Positions 1 to 10,146 of a DNA stretch of 64,000 nt are shown in pieces. The position numbers and the translations under genes were made by a program. A model generated the notes under the pieces. That model had not been told where the DNA came from. It saw nothing but the letters and a program-made list of their open reading frames with translations, and searched no databases. Numbering within the stretch: the first letter of the stretch is position 1; each line of letters opens with the position of its first letter. Source of the stretch: Paenirhodobacter enshiensis (GTDB lineage Bacteria; Pseudomonadota; Alphaproteobacteria; Rhodobacterales; Rhodobacteraceae); contig NZ_JFZB01000002.1 in assembly GCF_000740785.1 (NCBI RefSeq), positions 31,125-95,124 of the forward strand, in the 5' to 3' direction.

Positions 1-383
1 ACGTCACGACACGCGAACTGCGCCTCGGAACCGCGACGCTGGAAACGCATGACGAACTGAAGGCCGCGGTCTGCACTGCCATGCACTTCGTTCCGGATTG
101 CGAGGCCAACATGGCGGTCGAGGTCTTCCCGGTCGATACCGATACCTGGTCTTTGACCAACACGAACGGCATCCTGTGCACCGATTCGACCTCGACCGAG
201 GTTCTCACCCCCGAAATCAACCGCGGCGGCTCGAACCAGATGGTCGTGCTGCGCGCCTGTCTGAAGATGCCCCCGCTGACCACCATCGACCCGCTGTCGC
301 GGGCGATGATGACCGACGCCTCGGGACGGTTCGCGCTGACATCGGTCACCGTGTTCGTCAACGAGCCGCGGGCAACGAACTGA
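1..383 (+). CDS. TadE/TadG-like pilus assembly protein (3' part)
   Basis: The frame is open from the left edge (first full codon at position 3) and ends with TGA at 381-383, so the last 126 residues are present and the start lies outside the window. The visible part has spaced cysteines (in VCTAM, PDC, ILC, RACL) and ends in a beta-rich segment finishing VFVNEPRATN, which is the usual look of the C-terminal, periplasmic half of TadE/TadG-like minor pseudopilins of Flp/Tad pili. It lies 13 bases upstream of a second single-membrane-segment protein of similar type, as in tad clusters. The ATG at 81 is internal. The family call rests on pattern and context, not on a diagnostic motif. Confidence 0.6.
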   Translation, partial: VTTRELRLGTATLETHDELKAAVCTAMHFVPDCEANMAVEVFPVDTDTWSLTNTNGILCTDSTSTEVLTPEINRGGSNQMVVLRACLKMPPLTTIDPLSRAMMTDASGRFALTSVTVFVNEPRATN

Positions 384-396
384 GGGGGGACCGGAC

Positions 397-1017
397 ATGA
401 CAGCCATCCTGAAACGCTTCCGGCTGCGCCGCGACCGGGCATGTAGCGATGCGTCAACCTCCGGCTCGGTCCCGGTCGAGGGCATGTTCGGCGGGCTGAT
501 GCTGATCATCTGGCTGCTGTTCTCGTTCGAGTTCTACGATGCGTTCCGGACCCGGGCGATCGTGAACTCGTCCTCTTACGTCGTTGCAGACCTGATTTCG
601 CGTCAGGCCGGCGGCATCGGGCCGACCTTCGTCAACGGCGTGAAGACCATCTTCGACCAGATGACAAAAGCGCATTCGAGTTCCGCCACCTGGATGCGGG
701 TGACGATCATCACCTGTTCGGCCACCGCGAATACCGACTCCTGCGACGGCACCACGAAGATGTTCAGCCTCGCTTCGTCCTACGCGACGGGCACGCACAG
801 CCCGATGACACAGACCGTTCTGAACGGCCATTCGGCCAGCATCCCCGCCATGGCCGCAGGAGACACCGCGGTCATTGTGGAAACCTATTACGACTACTGG
901 TCGCTGTTCAACGTGCTGAGCGACCGGCCGATGCAGGCGGGAACGCTGATGACCTTCTCGGAATTCGTGGTCACCCGGCCGCGCGGCGCGCGCACGGTGT
1001 GGAACACGAGCCTCTAG
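397..1017 (+). CDS. TadE-like single-pass membrane protein of a Tad pilus cluster
   Basis: This protein has 206 residues. A basic N-terminus (residues 1-15, many Arg) is followed by one hydrophobic segment at about residues 29-47 (GGLMLIIWLLFSFEF), and the rest is predicted to be periplasmic. A Glu sits just before the membrane segment (VPVEG), as in TadE-type pseudopilins processed by a prepilin peptidase. Start ATG 397 is preceded by a purine-rich GAGGGGGGA ribosome site. It is probably cotranscribed with the truncated gene upstream. TadE or TadF-like minor pilin is my best call. It could also be an uncharacterised envelope protein carried in the same operon. Confidence 0.6.
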   Translation: MTAILKRFRLRRDRACSDASTSGSVPVEGMFGGLMLIIWLLFSFEFYDAFRTRAIVNSSSYVVADLISRQAGGIGPTFVNGVKTIFDQMTKAHSSSATWMRVTIITCSATANTDSCDGTTKMFSLASSYATGTHSPMTQTVLNGHSASIPAMAAGDTAVIVETYYDYWSLFNVLSDRPMQAGTLMTFSEFVVTRPRGARTVWNTSL

Positions 1018-1074
1018 CGCCCCTCGCCCCGTTCTCGTTGAGAGCCCCCCGGGGGAGAGGCGAAGCCCGAAGGC

Positions 1075-2373
1075 TCAGACCTCTTCGATGCGCATCGCGA
1101 CGGCATCGCCCATCACCACCCCGGTCGCGGCGAAGGCCGAAAGCGCGAAGTCCACAGCGTCTGGCGTGGTCTTGTGGGTGACGATCAGCACCGGCGCCGA
1201 ATGATCGGCATGGCCATACTGACGCAACCGCGAGATCGAGATCCCCGCCTCGCCCAGAACCGTCGCCACCTTCGCCAAAGCGCCGGGTTTATCGAGCAAT
1301 TCCAGACGGATATAATAGGCCACCGGGGCCGAAACCGCGGCCGGCTGGGCATAGGCCAGGCTTTCGGCCGGCTGCCCGAAGGTCGGGATGCGCAGCCCGC
1401 GCGCCAGATCGAGCACATCGCCCATCACCGCCGAGGCCGTCGGCCCCTCGCCCGCCCCCGCGCCGCGCAGCACCACCTGCCCGACCGCATCGCCTTCGAG
1501 CACCACCATGTTGGTGCCTCCCTCCAGCTGACCGAGCGGCGAGGCCGCCGGAACGAGGCACGGCATCATCCGCTGTTCGAGGCCGCGCCCGGTCATCTGC
1601 GCCACGCCGAGAAGCTTGATCCGGTAGCCCATGTCACCGGCACGACGGATATCGTCGATCGACACCCGGCCAATACCTTCAAGCACAACGTCATCGAAGC
1701 TCACCCGGGTGCCGAAAGCGATGGCAGCGAGGATCGCGAGCTTGTGCCCGGCGTCGATGCCGCCCACGTCGAGCGTCGGATCGGCCTCGAGATAGCCGAG
1801 GGCACGGGCCTCCTCGAACACGGTGTCATAGGGCAGACCGGCGCTTTCCATCCGGGTCAGGATGTAATTGCAGGTGCCGTTCATCACGCCCATCACGCGG
1901 CGGATGCGGTTGCCCGCGAGGCCCTCTGTCAGGGTCTTGATGACCGGGATCCCACCGGCCACCGCGGCCTCGAAGCGAATGACCCGGCCAAGCGATTCGG
2001 CCATCTCGGCCAGTGTCTGACCGTGATGGGCAAGCAGCGCCTTGTTCGCGGTCACCACGTCCTTGCCGGCACTCAGCGCGGCCTCTATGGCCGAACGCGC
2101 GGCGCCCTCGTGGCCACCGATCAGCTCGACCAGCACATCGACATCCTCGCGCACGGCAAGGGCCACCGGATCTGTCTCCCAGGCGTAGGCCGAAAGGTCC
2201 GCATCGCGGTTCTTGCTGCGGTCGCGGGCAGAGACTGCGGTGATGACCACCGGCCGGCCAGCGCGCACCGCCAGCAGATCGGCGTGAGCCTGGACGATCT
2301 TCACCACCCCGATGCCGACAGTCCCGAGCCCCGCGATACCAAGGCGCAGCGGCGAAACATCAGCAACAGACAT
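1075..2373 (-). CDS. hom: homoserine dehydrogenase
   Basis: This gene encodes 432 residues, the normal length for a monofunctional enzyme that reduces aspartate semialdehyde to homoserine for Thr and Met synthesis in the cytoplasm. It shows an N-terminal NAD(P)-binding fold (LGIAGLGTVG), the catalytic-domain segment AGGIPVIKTL and GVMNGTCNYIL, and a C-terminal ACT domain beginning near VAYYIRLELLDKPGALAKV, the usual site for feedback by threonine. I chose the ATG at 2373 because GAGG lies six bases before it. An in-frame ATG five codons upstream has no such site. It is convergent with the Tad genes. Confidence 0.95.
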   Translation of the reverse strand: MSVADVSPLRLGIAGLGTVGIGVVKIVQAHADLLAVRAGRPVVITAVSARDRSKNRDADLSAYAWETDPVALAVREDVDVLVELIGGHEGAARSAIEAALSAGKDVVTANKALLAHHGQTLAEMAESLGRVIRFEAAVAGGIPVIKTLTEGLAGNRIRRVMGVMNGTCNYILTRMESAGLPYDTVFEEARALGYLEADPTLDVGGIDAGHKLAILAAIAFGTRVSFDDVVLEGIGRVSIDDIRRAGDMGYRIKLLGVAQMTGRGLEQRMMPCLVPAASPLGQLEGGTNMVVLEGDAVGQVVLRGAGAGEGPTASAVMGDVLDLARGLRIPTFGQPAESLAYAQPAAVSAPVAYYIRLELLDKPGALAKVATVLGEAGISISRLRQYGHADHSAPVLIVTHKTTPDAVDFALSAFAATGVVMGDAVAMRIEEV

Positions 2374-2470
2374 GGGAAACCTCGTCATGATAGGGCGATC
2401 CCCGTCCTGTTAGCCCGGCAGAGCGTTTCATGCAACGCGCCTGTCGGCGGACCGGGGCAAAGCCGGGGGC

Positions 2471-2671
2471 TCAGGGCATTTCGGCGCGCAGCGCATCGGC
2501 CCGGGCGCGCAGCGCATCGCCGCGTGCGGTCAGATCCGGTGCGGGATCGGGTTCGGGCGCGCGGCCCGCCAGGATCGTCTGCGTGGGAACAAGGGCAGGA
2601 TAGCCGTCAGACCCGCCCGAGCAGGCGGCAAGGGCGGCAAGGATCAGGGCCAGCGCGGTCGGACGGGTCAT
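2471..2671 (-). CDS. small putative lipoprotein
   Basis: This is a 66-residue protein. Its N-terminal hydrophobic stretch ends in the lipobox LAAC, so Cys17 would be the lipidated residue, and the mature part is only about 50 residues. The C-terminal half is a charged helix with Ala-Leu-Arg repeats (GDALRARADALRAEMP). An AGGA site lies seven bases before ATG 2671. The longer frame reaching 3013 runs antisense into recJ and is not credible. No function can be assigned. It sits upstream of and in line with hom, with a gap of about 97 bases. Confidence 0.6.
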   Translation of the reverse strand: MTRPTALALILAALAACSGGSDGYPALVPTQTILAGRAPEPDPAPDLTARGDALRARADALRAEMP

Positions 2672-2786
2672 GTCGGGTTCCTGCGAAGATCGGTCTCGGG
2701 GCGCAGCATAGGCACCGCGCGCCCGACTGGCCAGAGGCCCCACACAGCGCGCTGGCACGGCCCGGGCCGATCGGCTAGGACAGGGC

Positions 2787-4538
<1,752 letters not shown>

Positions 4539-4705
4539 TCGCGGCGTCCCCGGCACCTCCCCGAACAACCCCTTGCGCGGCCTTGTTTTTAAGGCGGCGC
4601 AAGAAAGTTCGCCGGAAAGTGAAAAACCCTCTTGCGAGTCACCCGAGCCTCACATAAACACCGCGTCACGCCGCGCCGGGCACGCCCCGGGACGGCCAGA
4701 AGGAT

Positions 4706-4780
4706 GGCCCGTTCGTCTATCGGTTAGGACGCCAGGTTTTCAACCTGAAAAGAGGGGTTCGACTCCCCTACGGGCTACCA
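4706..4780 (+). tRNA. tRNA-Glu (UUC)
   Basis: The cloverleaf folds with acceptor arms GGCCCGT / ACGGGCT, a D-arm containing GGTTAGGA, anticodon loop TTTTCAA with anticodon TTC at 4739-4741, and T-arm AGGGGTTCGACTCCCCT. The CCA end is encoded at 4778-4780. The top pair of the anticodon stem is a C-A mismatch. A second, nearly identical tRNA-Glu with a CTC anticodon follows 92 bases downstream. Confidence 0.95.
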
Positions 4781-4872
4781 CTTCTGATCCCGGAAGTTTT
4801 TCCGGGAACGTTGCACGAGACGGCTTTAACCTCCCCGCGCATCGTTCTACATAGCGGATGAAACCGCATAGT

Positions 4873-4947
4873 GGCCCGTTCGTCTATCGGTTAGGACGCC
4901 AGGTTCTCAACCTGAAAAGAGGGGTTCGATTCCCCTACGGGCTACCA
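4873..4947 (+). tRNA. tRNA-Glu (CUC)
   Basis: It has the same acceptor, D, T and variable regions as the tRNA at 4706, differing at the wobble position (anticodon CTC at 4906-4908) and at one T-loop base (GTTCGAT rather than GTTCGAC). CCA is encoded at 4945-4947. The pair looks like a tandem duplication followed by divergence of the wobble base, giving separate readers for GAA and GAG codons. Confidence 0.95.
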
Positions 4948-5064
4948 CTTCTTCCCAACTCCCAGATCTGCTGTTCACCGGCGCACAGGCAACGGCCTTC
5001 CGTTGCGCTTTCGCGCCCCTATCTTGCACGAGGGCCCGATCCGGACCCGCAGCAGGAGAGCGCC

Positions 5065-6582
5065 ATGACCACCGGCATCCATCACCTCACCGCCATCACC
5101 CGCAACGTGCAGGCGAATGTCGATTTCTACGCGGGCTTTCTGGGCCTGCATCTGGTCAAGCGCACCGGCGGGTTCGAGGACGCGCTGCAACTCCATCTGT
5201 TCTACGGCGATGCGACGGGGGCGCCCGGCTCTCTCGTCACCTTCCTCGACTGGGAGGACGGCGCGCCCGGCCGTGTCGGCCACGGTCAGGTGCTGGAAAT
5301 GTCCTTCGCCATCGCGACCGACAGCATCGGCGACTGGCTCGGCCGGGCGCTGAACGCGCATGTGCCCGTCGAGGGACCGGAGCGTGCCTTCGGCGCCCCG
5401 GTGCTGCGGCTGCGCGATCCGGACGGGATCATCGTCAAACTGACCGGGGTTCCGGGCGCGACGGCCACGCCCACCCGCCTTTCCGGGGCGACGCTGCTCA
5501 GCGCCGATCCGGAGGCGACGGCGGCCTTCGCCATCCGCCTCGGGTATCGCCGAGGACCCGAGGCCGAAGGTGCGATCCGGCTGATCTCGGACAGCGACAC
5601 GCTCGACATCCGCAACGGCCGCGGCTTCGTCGAGGGGATCGCCGGCACCGGCACCTTCGATCACATCGCGCTGCGTGCCCCGGGCGACGCCGCGCTGCGG
5701 GCGCTGCGCGACGAACTGACCGGAACGCAGCCGGTGATGGTGCATGACCGGACGTATTTCCGTTCGCTCTACGCCCGCGATCCGGCGGGCGTGCTGTTCG
5801 AATACGCGACCGACGGCCCCGGCTTCGCGGTGGACGAGGCCCCCGAAAGCCTTGGCCAGACGCTCTTCGTGCCGGGCGACAGCTTCGTCCCGGCCGAGGA
5901 GATCCGGCTGATGCTGCCCCGCTTCGCCCTGCCGGGCGAACCGCGCCGGCCGCGCCGCGATCTGCCCTTCGTGCATCGCTTCCTCGACCCCGAGGAGACG
6001 GATGACGGGCAGGTGCTGCTGACGCTGCACGGCTCTGGCGGGTCGGAGGCGGATCTGTTCCCGCTCGGCCGGCAGATCGCGCCCGGGGCGACGCTTCTGG
6101 GCCTGCGCGGACGGGCGACCGAGGAAGGCAACCTGCGCTGGTATCGCCGCACGCTGACGGGCGGGCTGCCGACCGGCTTCGATCAGGACGACATCCGCTC
6201 CGAGGCCCGCGCCTTCGCGGCGTTTCTGGCGGATGCGCCGCGGGCCTATGGCCTCGATCCGGGCAAGATCACGCTGCTCGGCCATTCGAACGGGGCGAGC
6301 TTCGCCGCGGCGACACTGCTCCTCGATCCGCAGGCGGTGCGCCGGGCGATCCTGCTCCGTCCGATCGACGTGCTGGACACCCCGCCCGAGGCGGATCTGA
6401 GCGGCACCGAAGTGTTGATCGTATCAGGCACGCAAGACGTCTGGCGCGACCGCACGGCGCGTCTGGCGGACCAGCTCGGCACGCGCGGCGCCTCGGTGAC
6501 GCATCGCGCCATCGCGGCCGGTCACACCCCGGTGCCCGAGGATGCGCGGATCGCCCGCGACTGGCTGGCAACCCTCGGCTGA
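5065..6582 (+). CDS. fused VOC ring-cleaving dioxygenase-like / alpha-beta hydrolase protein
   Basis: This 505-residue protein is built of two parts. Residues 1-255 are two vicinal-oxygen-chelate modules like MhqO of Bacillus, a putative hydroquinone ring-cleaving dioxygenase. Likely metal ligands of the second module are His200 (in TFDH) and Glu247 (in LFEYATDGPGF). Residues about 315-505 form a carboxylesterase like MhqD, with LHGSGGSE for the oxyanion hole, nucleophile Ser408 in GHSNG, Asp458 and His487. Start ATG 5065 has AGGAG seven bases upstream. In Bacillus these are separate genes of one quinone-stress regulon, so the fusion suggests sequential steps. The substrate is not shown by the sequence. 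Confidence 0.85.
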   Translation: MTTGIHHLTAITRNVQANVDFYAGFLGLHLVKRTGGFEDALQLHLFYGDATGAPGSLVTFLDWEDGAPGRVGHGQVLEMSFAIATDSIGDWLGRALNAHVPVEGPERAFGAPVLRLRDPDGIIVKLTGVPGATATPTRLSGATLLSADPEATAAFAIRLGYRRGPEAEGAIRLISDSDTLDIRNGRGFVEGIAGTGTFDHIALRAPGDAALRALRDELTGTQPVMVHDRTYFRSLYARDPAGVLFEYATDGPGFAVDEAPESLGQTLFVPGDSFVPAEEIRLMLPRFALPGEPRRPRRDLPFVHRFLDPEETDDGQVLLTLHGSGGSEADLFPLGRQIAPGATLLGLRGRATEEGNLRWYRRTLTGGLPTGFDQDDIRSEARAFAAFLADAPRAYGLDPGKITLLGHSNGASFAAATLLLDPQAVRRAILLRPIDVLDTPPEADLSGTEVLIVSGTQDVWRDRTARLADQLGTRGASVTHRAIAAGHTPVPEDARIARDWLATLG

Positions 6583-6586
6583 GGTG

Positions 6587-6627
6587 GCTCAGCTCAGCCC
6601 CGCTCAGCTCAGCCCCGCTCAGCTCAG
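6587..6627. repeat. 15-bp tandem repeat, about 2.7 copies
   Basis: The unit GCTCAGCTCAGCCCC is repeated at 6587-6601 and 6602-6616 and partly at 6617-6627. The array lies between the convergent fused hydrolase gene and the M48 protease gene, and its last partial copy supplies the stop codon of the protease (6619-6621). Confidence 0.85.
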
Positions 6628-7419
6628 ACCGGCGGGGGGCGTGCCCCTGGGCACGCCCTTTTCCTCCAGCGTCTCGACCGTGCGCTTGACCAGCTTCAGC
6701 CGCAGCCGGTTCGGCGGATGGGTGGCGAGGAAGGCCTCGCCCGGATCGGGCAATCGGGCGAAGAACTCGGCGCCACGGACCGGATCGAAGCCCGCATCCC
6801 AACTGATGATCGTGCCCAGATGATCGGCCTGAAGCTCGTAATCCTGCGAATAGCTGCGCTCGCCGACGTCGGCGCCGATGTCCTGCGCTTCGGCGATGCC
6901 ATCGGCATCCGCCCCGGCAGCGGCGGCCAGAACCCCCATCACCAGCGCACCGGCCTGCGCATCGGCGGCCTTGGCCTGCAGATGGCCGAGGATGTGATGC
7001 GCGCCCTCGTGGCCCATGACGAAGGCCAGCTCGTCGGGGTTACGGGCCTCGGCGATCAGCGCAAGATTCAGAGCGATCACCGGCCGGCCCTCGCGGTCGA
7101 CCATCTGGAACGCATTGGGAGAGCTGCCGCGCCGGTCATAGGCAACGATGCGGTAATCGCAGTTGCGATGCCCCTGCGTGCGCGCCTGACATTCGGCGCG
7201 GATGCGCGGCTCCATCGCCTGGGCGACGGCGACGAAATTCTCCGCGGCCTGTCGCGGCGGCAGGCGGGGCGGCACCGTCTGAAGCTGCACCTCGGGTGCG
7301 GCGGGACGCTCGGGCAACGGCGCCGCAGCGCCACGAGGCCCTGGTGCGGAACAGGCCGTCAGCGCCGTCAGGGCCACCGAAAAGGCCAACCTGCGGCATG
7401 CGGCCGAAACTCGGATCAT
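6619..7419 (-). CDS. M48 family lipoprotein metalloprotease
   Basis: This gene encodes 266 residues. An N-terminal signal ends in LTAC (Cys23), so it should be a lipid-anchored periplasmic protein. The zinc site is clear: HEGAH at 137-141 with the third ligand Glu195 in ELQAD, as in the M48 proteases LoiP and BepA. An 'NAFQMVD' segment before the zinc helix matches the family strand that binds substrate. I used ATG 7419, where the signal peptide begins, rather than the upstream ATG at 7473. Likely role: quality control of envelope proteins. The stop codon lies inside a short tandem repeat. Confidence 0.88.
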   Translation of the reverse strand: MIRVSAACRRLAFSVALTALTACSAPGPRGAAAPLPERPAAPEVQLQTVPPRLPPRQAAENFVAVAQAMEPRIRAECQARTQGHRNCDYRIVAYDRRGSSPNAFQMVDREGRPVIALNLALIAEARNPDELAFVMGHEGAHHILGHLQAKAADAQAGALVMGVLAAAAGADADGIAEAQDIGADVGERSYSQDYELQADHLGTIISWDAGFDPVRGAEFFARLPDPGEAFLATHPPNRLRLKLVKRTVETLEEKGVPRGTPPAGLS

Positions 7420-7623
7420 GGGCCGGGGGCCTTTCGGGAGATGCCGGGCCGGCGCGAAGGCCGCGCCCCGCAAGGGAACAACCCCGCGAACATAGCGACA
7501 GGGACGGCACAGTCAAATCACGGCAGGTATCCCCGGGCGGCATTCCTGAAACATCTCCGTGAGCGCCTCCGCCCCGCCGCCTTGCCAGAAAACCCCTTTG
7601 CAACCGAAGGTTAACCGGCTAGC

Positions 7624-7890
7624 ATGAGTCTCATGTTCACCATCGAGCACGAATTCGACGCAACGGTCATCACCCTCGTGGACGAGGGCGAGGATCCGCG
7701 CGACTACCTTCAGGAAGACATCACCATCCAGACCTTCGACGATTGCGTCGTTCTGGAACAGGTCGACGATCAGACCGACGAGATCAACCGCATCGTGTTC
7801 TCGCACGCGCAGTTGCGCGAGCTGGCGGCGGCGCTGAACCTGCCCGAAGGCGTCTATCGGCTGCAGACGAAACCGCAGGACAAGGACTGA
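7624..7890 (+). CDS. conserved hypothetical protein, acidic, 88 residues
   Basis: This is a small soluble protein rich in Asp and Glu, with alternating hydrophobic strands (FDATVITLVD, ITIQTFDDCVVLEQ) ending in a helix (HAQLRELAAALNLPEG). There is no signal peptide or membrane segment. Codon use matches its neighbours, which supports it being real. The start is uncertain: ATG 7624 or ATG 7633, neither with a strong ribosome site. It ends nine bases from the convergent DUF167 gene. I do not recognise a function. Confidence 0.65.
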   Translation: MSLMFTIEHEFDATVITLVDEGEDPRDYLQEDITIQTFDDCVVLEQVDDQTDEINRIVFSHAQLRELAAALNLPEGVYRLQTKPQDKD

Positions 7891-7899
7891 ACCTGTCCC

Positions 7900-8148
7900 C
7901 TATTCGACGCGGAACACCTTGTCGCGCGAGGTCTGCCCGCGCAGCAGAACCAGCCGCGATTTCGCGATACCGAGCGCCTTCGCCAGCAGCTTCGTCACCT
8001 CGGCATTGGCCTTGCCGTCCTCGGGCACGACGGTGACATAGACGCGCAGCCCCTCTTCGCCCGCGACGATGGCATTGCGCGAGGCCTTTGGCGTCACCCG
8101 AAGCGCGATTTCGGTGCCGGAAACGGCGAGGTGGGACAGATCCGTCAT
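7900..8148 (-). CDS. DUF167 (YggU/UPF0235) family protein
   Basis: This 82-residue protein matches the DUF167 pattern: RVTPKASRNAI near the N-terminus, VYVTVVPEDGKANAEVTKLLAKALGI in the middle, and SRLVLLRGQTSRDKVFRV at the end. Family members are small alpha/beta proteins of unknown function, often encoded near YggT membrane proteins; none is seen here. The start codon ATG 8148 gives the family's usual length. Confidence 0.88.
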   Translation of the reverse strand: MTDLSHLAVSGTEIALRVTPKASRNAIVAGEEGLRVYVTVVPEDGKANAEVTKLLAKALGIAKSRLVLLRGQTSRDKVFRVE

Positions 8149-8256
8149 ATCCCGAGCCTACCCGGACGCGAATGGCGCGACAACCCGCCGTCCGGCGCTT
8201 GCAATCGCCCGGTCAGGTGCCGATATCTGGCCGCGAACGATGGAAAGGACACAGGC

Positions 8257-8862
8257 ATGGACATCGCCCCCGGAACCGTGAACCCGGCACAGCGCAACGA
8301 GGAGGCGCTGCGCTTCCTGCTGACCCGCCGCTCGCGTCCGCCGAAGACGCTGCACGCCCCCGTCCCCGACCGCGCCGGGCTGAACGAGATCCTCACCGCC
8401 GGGCTGCGCGTGCCCGATCACGGCAAGATCGAGCCCTGGCGTCTGGTGGTGTTCGAACGCGCCGCCCTCGACCGTCTGGCCCGCGAGGCCGATGTTTACG
8501 CAACCGCGCAGGGCATCGACCCCGGCACCGCCGCCAAGGGCGCATCGCAATTCGCGCAAAGCCCGCTGTGCATCGCGGTGATCGCCTCGCCCAAACCTTC
8601 GGAAAAGGCACCTGAGATCGAGCAGATGCTTTCGGCCGGCTGCGTTTGCCTGAGCCTCGTGAACGCCGCGCTTGCCGCCGGCTGGGGCGCGGCCTGGCTG
8701 ACCGGCTGGGTCGCGCATGACCGGGGCTTCGCCGCCAAGGCCTTCGGCCTCGCGCCGGATGAATGGGTCGCCGGGCTGATCCACATCGGCACCCAGTCGG
8801 CCGAGCCGCCCGAGCGCCCGCGCCCCGATGTCGCCGCCCTCACCACATGGGTCGCCGAATGA
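8257..8862 (+). CDS. nitroreductase family protein (YdjA-like)
   Basis: The 201-residue protein has the FMN-binding start of the small nitroreductases: LTRRSRPPKTLHAPVPDR, then GLRVPDHGKIEPWRLVVFE, and near the end GWGAAWLTGW and LIHIGT. YdjA-type enzymes are FMN-dependent oxidoreductases that are dimeric in the cytoplasm, with poorly known physiological substrates. Start ATG 8257 follows GGAAAGGACA. Its TGA overlaps the ATG of the next gene by four bases, so translational coupling with the EI24 membrane protein is likely. Confidence 0.85.
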   Translation: MDIAPGTVNPAQRNEEALRFLLTRRSRPPKTLHAPVPDRAGLNEILTAGLRVPDHGKIEPWRLVVFERAALDRLAREADVYATAQGIDPGTAAKGASQFAQSPLCIAVIASPKPSEKAPEIEQMLSAGCVCLSLVNAALAAGWGAAWLTGWVAHDRGFAAKAFGLAPDEWVAGLIHIGTQSAEPPERPRPDVAALTTWVAE

Positions 8863-9548
8863 ACCTGACGCTTGCACTGCGCGCCTGGCAGGATCTGCTG
8901 CTGCCCGGCGCGTTCCGGATCGTGCTGAAAGGCGTGGCCTTCGCCATCGTCGCACTGACCGTGATGGCCTTCACGCTGGCCTGGGCGATCGGGCTGGTGG
9001 TGCCGGCCGACGTCTCCCTGCCCTGGATCGGCGAGACCGACGCCCTCCATGCGCTGGCCGGCTGGGCCGCCTTCGGGCTGGTGGTCTTCGCCTCGGTGTT
9101 CCTGATGGTGCCGGTGGCCTCGATCTTCACCGGCTTTTTCCTCGAGGACGTGGCAGAGCTGGTCGAGGGCGCGCATTACCCGACGCTGCCCAAGGTGGCG
9201 CCGCAACCACTGCTCGATTCGCTGGTGAAGACGCTGAAATTCTTCGGCGTGGTGATCGCGGCGAACCTGCTGGCGCTGCTGATCTACCCGTTCGTCATCC
9301 CCTTCGCGCCGCTGCTGTTTCTGGCGCTGAACGGCTATCTTCTGGGGCGCGAGTATTTCCAGATGGCGGCAGAGCGGCGTATGACCGAAGCGCAGGCCCG
9401 CGCGCTTTATCTGCGCAACCGGCCGGCGATCTGGACGATGGGCGTGCTGATGGCGCTGCCGCTCTCGGTGCCCTTCGTCAATCTGGTGGTGCCGGTGGTC
9501 GGCGCGGCGGCTTTCACCCACCTGTTCCACCGTCTCGCCCGGCACTGA
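8859..9548 (+). CDS. EI24-domain (CysZ-like) integral membrane protein
   Basis: The 229-residue protein has four strong hydrophobic segments (about residues 20-45, 62-85, 125-150 and 185-210) and the family signature ending LLFLALNGYLLGREYFQM followed by a charged loop and a final hydrophobic stretch. The EI24 family includes CysZ, a sulfate uptake protein, but alphaproteobacterial members have no proven substrate and no sulfur genes lie nearby. Start ATG 8859 overlaps the nitroreductase stop (ATGA). It ends 39 bases from a convergent gene. Confidence 0.8.
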   Translation: MNLTLALRAWQDLLLPGAFRIVLKGVAFAIVALTVMAFTLAWAIGLVVPADVSLPWIGETDALHALAGWAAFGLVVFASVFLMVPVASIFTGFFLEDVAELVEGAHYPTLPKVAPQPLLDSLVKTLKFFGVVIAANLLALLIYPFVIPFAPLLFLALNGYLLGREYFQMAAERRMTEAQARALYLRNRPAIWTMGVLMALPLSVPFVNLVVPVVGAAAFTHLFHRLARH

Positions 9549-9587
9549 GCCTCCCCCGCGCCGTCACCCGGCGCGAGGAAATCGCGA

Positions 9588-9992
9588 TCAGACCTGTTCC
9601 AGTTCGATCAGGCAGCCGTTGAAATCCTTCGGATGCAGGAACAGCACGGGTTTGCCATGCGCGCCGATCTTCGGCTCGCCGGTGCCCAGAACGCGCGCAC
9701 CATCGGCCTTCAGCTTGTCGCGCGCGGCGATGATGTCCTCGACCTCGAAGCACATGTGATGAATGCCGCCCGAGGGGTTCTTTTCCAGAAACCCGGCGAT
9801 CGGGCTGTTCTCGCCAAGCGGATACAGCAGCTCGATCTTGGTGTTCGGCAGTTCGATGAAAACCACAGTCACGCCGTGGTCGGGCTCGTCCTGCGGCGGG
9901 CACACCTTGGCGCCGAGCGTGTCGCGATATTTCGCCATGGCGGCCTCGAGATCCGGCACCGCGATGGCAACGTGGTTGAGACGTCCGATCAT
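9588..9992 (-). CDS. mce: methylmalonyl-CoA epimerase
   Basis: This protein has 134 residues and two VOC modules. It begins IGRLNHVAIAVPDLEAA and contains HHMCFEVEDI and a terminal HPKDFNGCLIELEQ, the metal-binding His and Glu positions of the family. It interconverts the (S) and (R) forms of methylmalonyl-CoA on the route from propionyl-CoA to succinyl-CoA. I chose ATG 9992, preceded by CGGAGGAG. The upstream extension to 10037 lacks family similarity. The mutase and carboxylase genes are not in this window. Confidence 0.92.
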   Translation of the reverse strand: MIGRLNHVAIAVPDLEAAMAKYRDTLGAKVCPPQDEPDHGVTVVFIELPNTKIELLYPLGENSPIAGFLEKNPSGGIHHMCFEVEDIIAARDKLKADGARVLGTGEPKIGAHGKPVLFLHPKDFNGCLIELEQV

Positions 9993-10146
9993 GATAACTC
10001 CTCCGTAGGACTTCGGGCATAGGAGGGGCGTGCGCACAAGGCAAGTCCGCCGTTGCGGCAGGACATCGGAGCAGCATCGTTAAACCCTTGTTAGGGAGAA
10101 TCGCGGTTAACTCGGAAGATCGCAATCCTCTGCCAGGGAGACTGCC

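Noticed and set aside
6269..6802. A minus-strand 177-codon frame over the end of the fused hydrolase
   Set aside because: It is antisense of the hydrolase active-site region and Arg/Pro-rich, with no domain.
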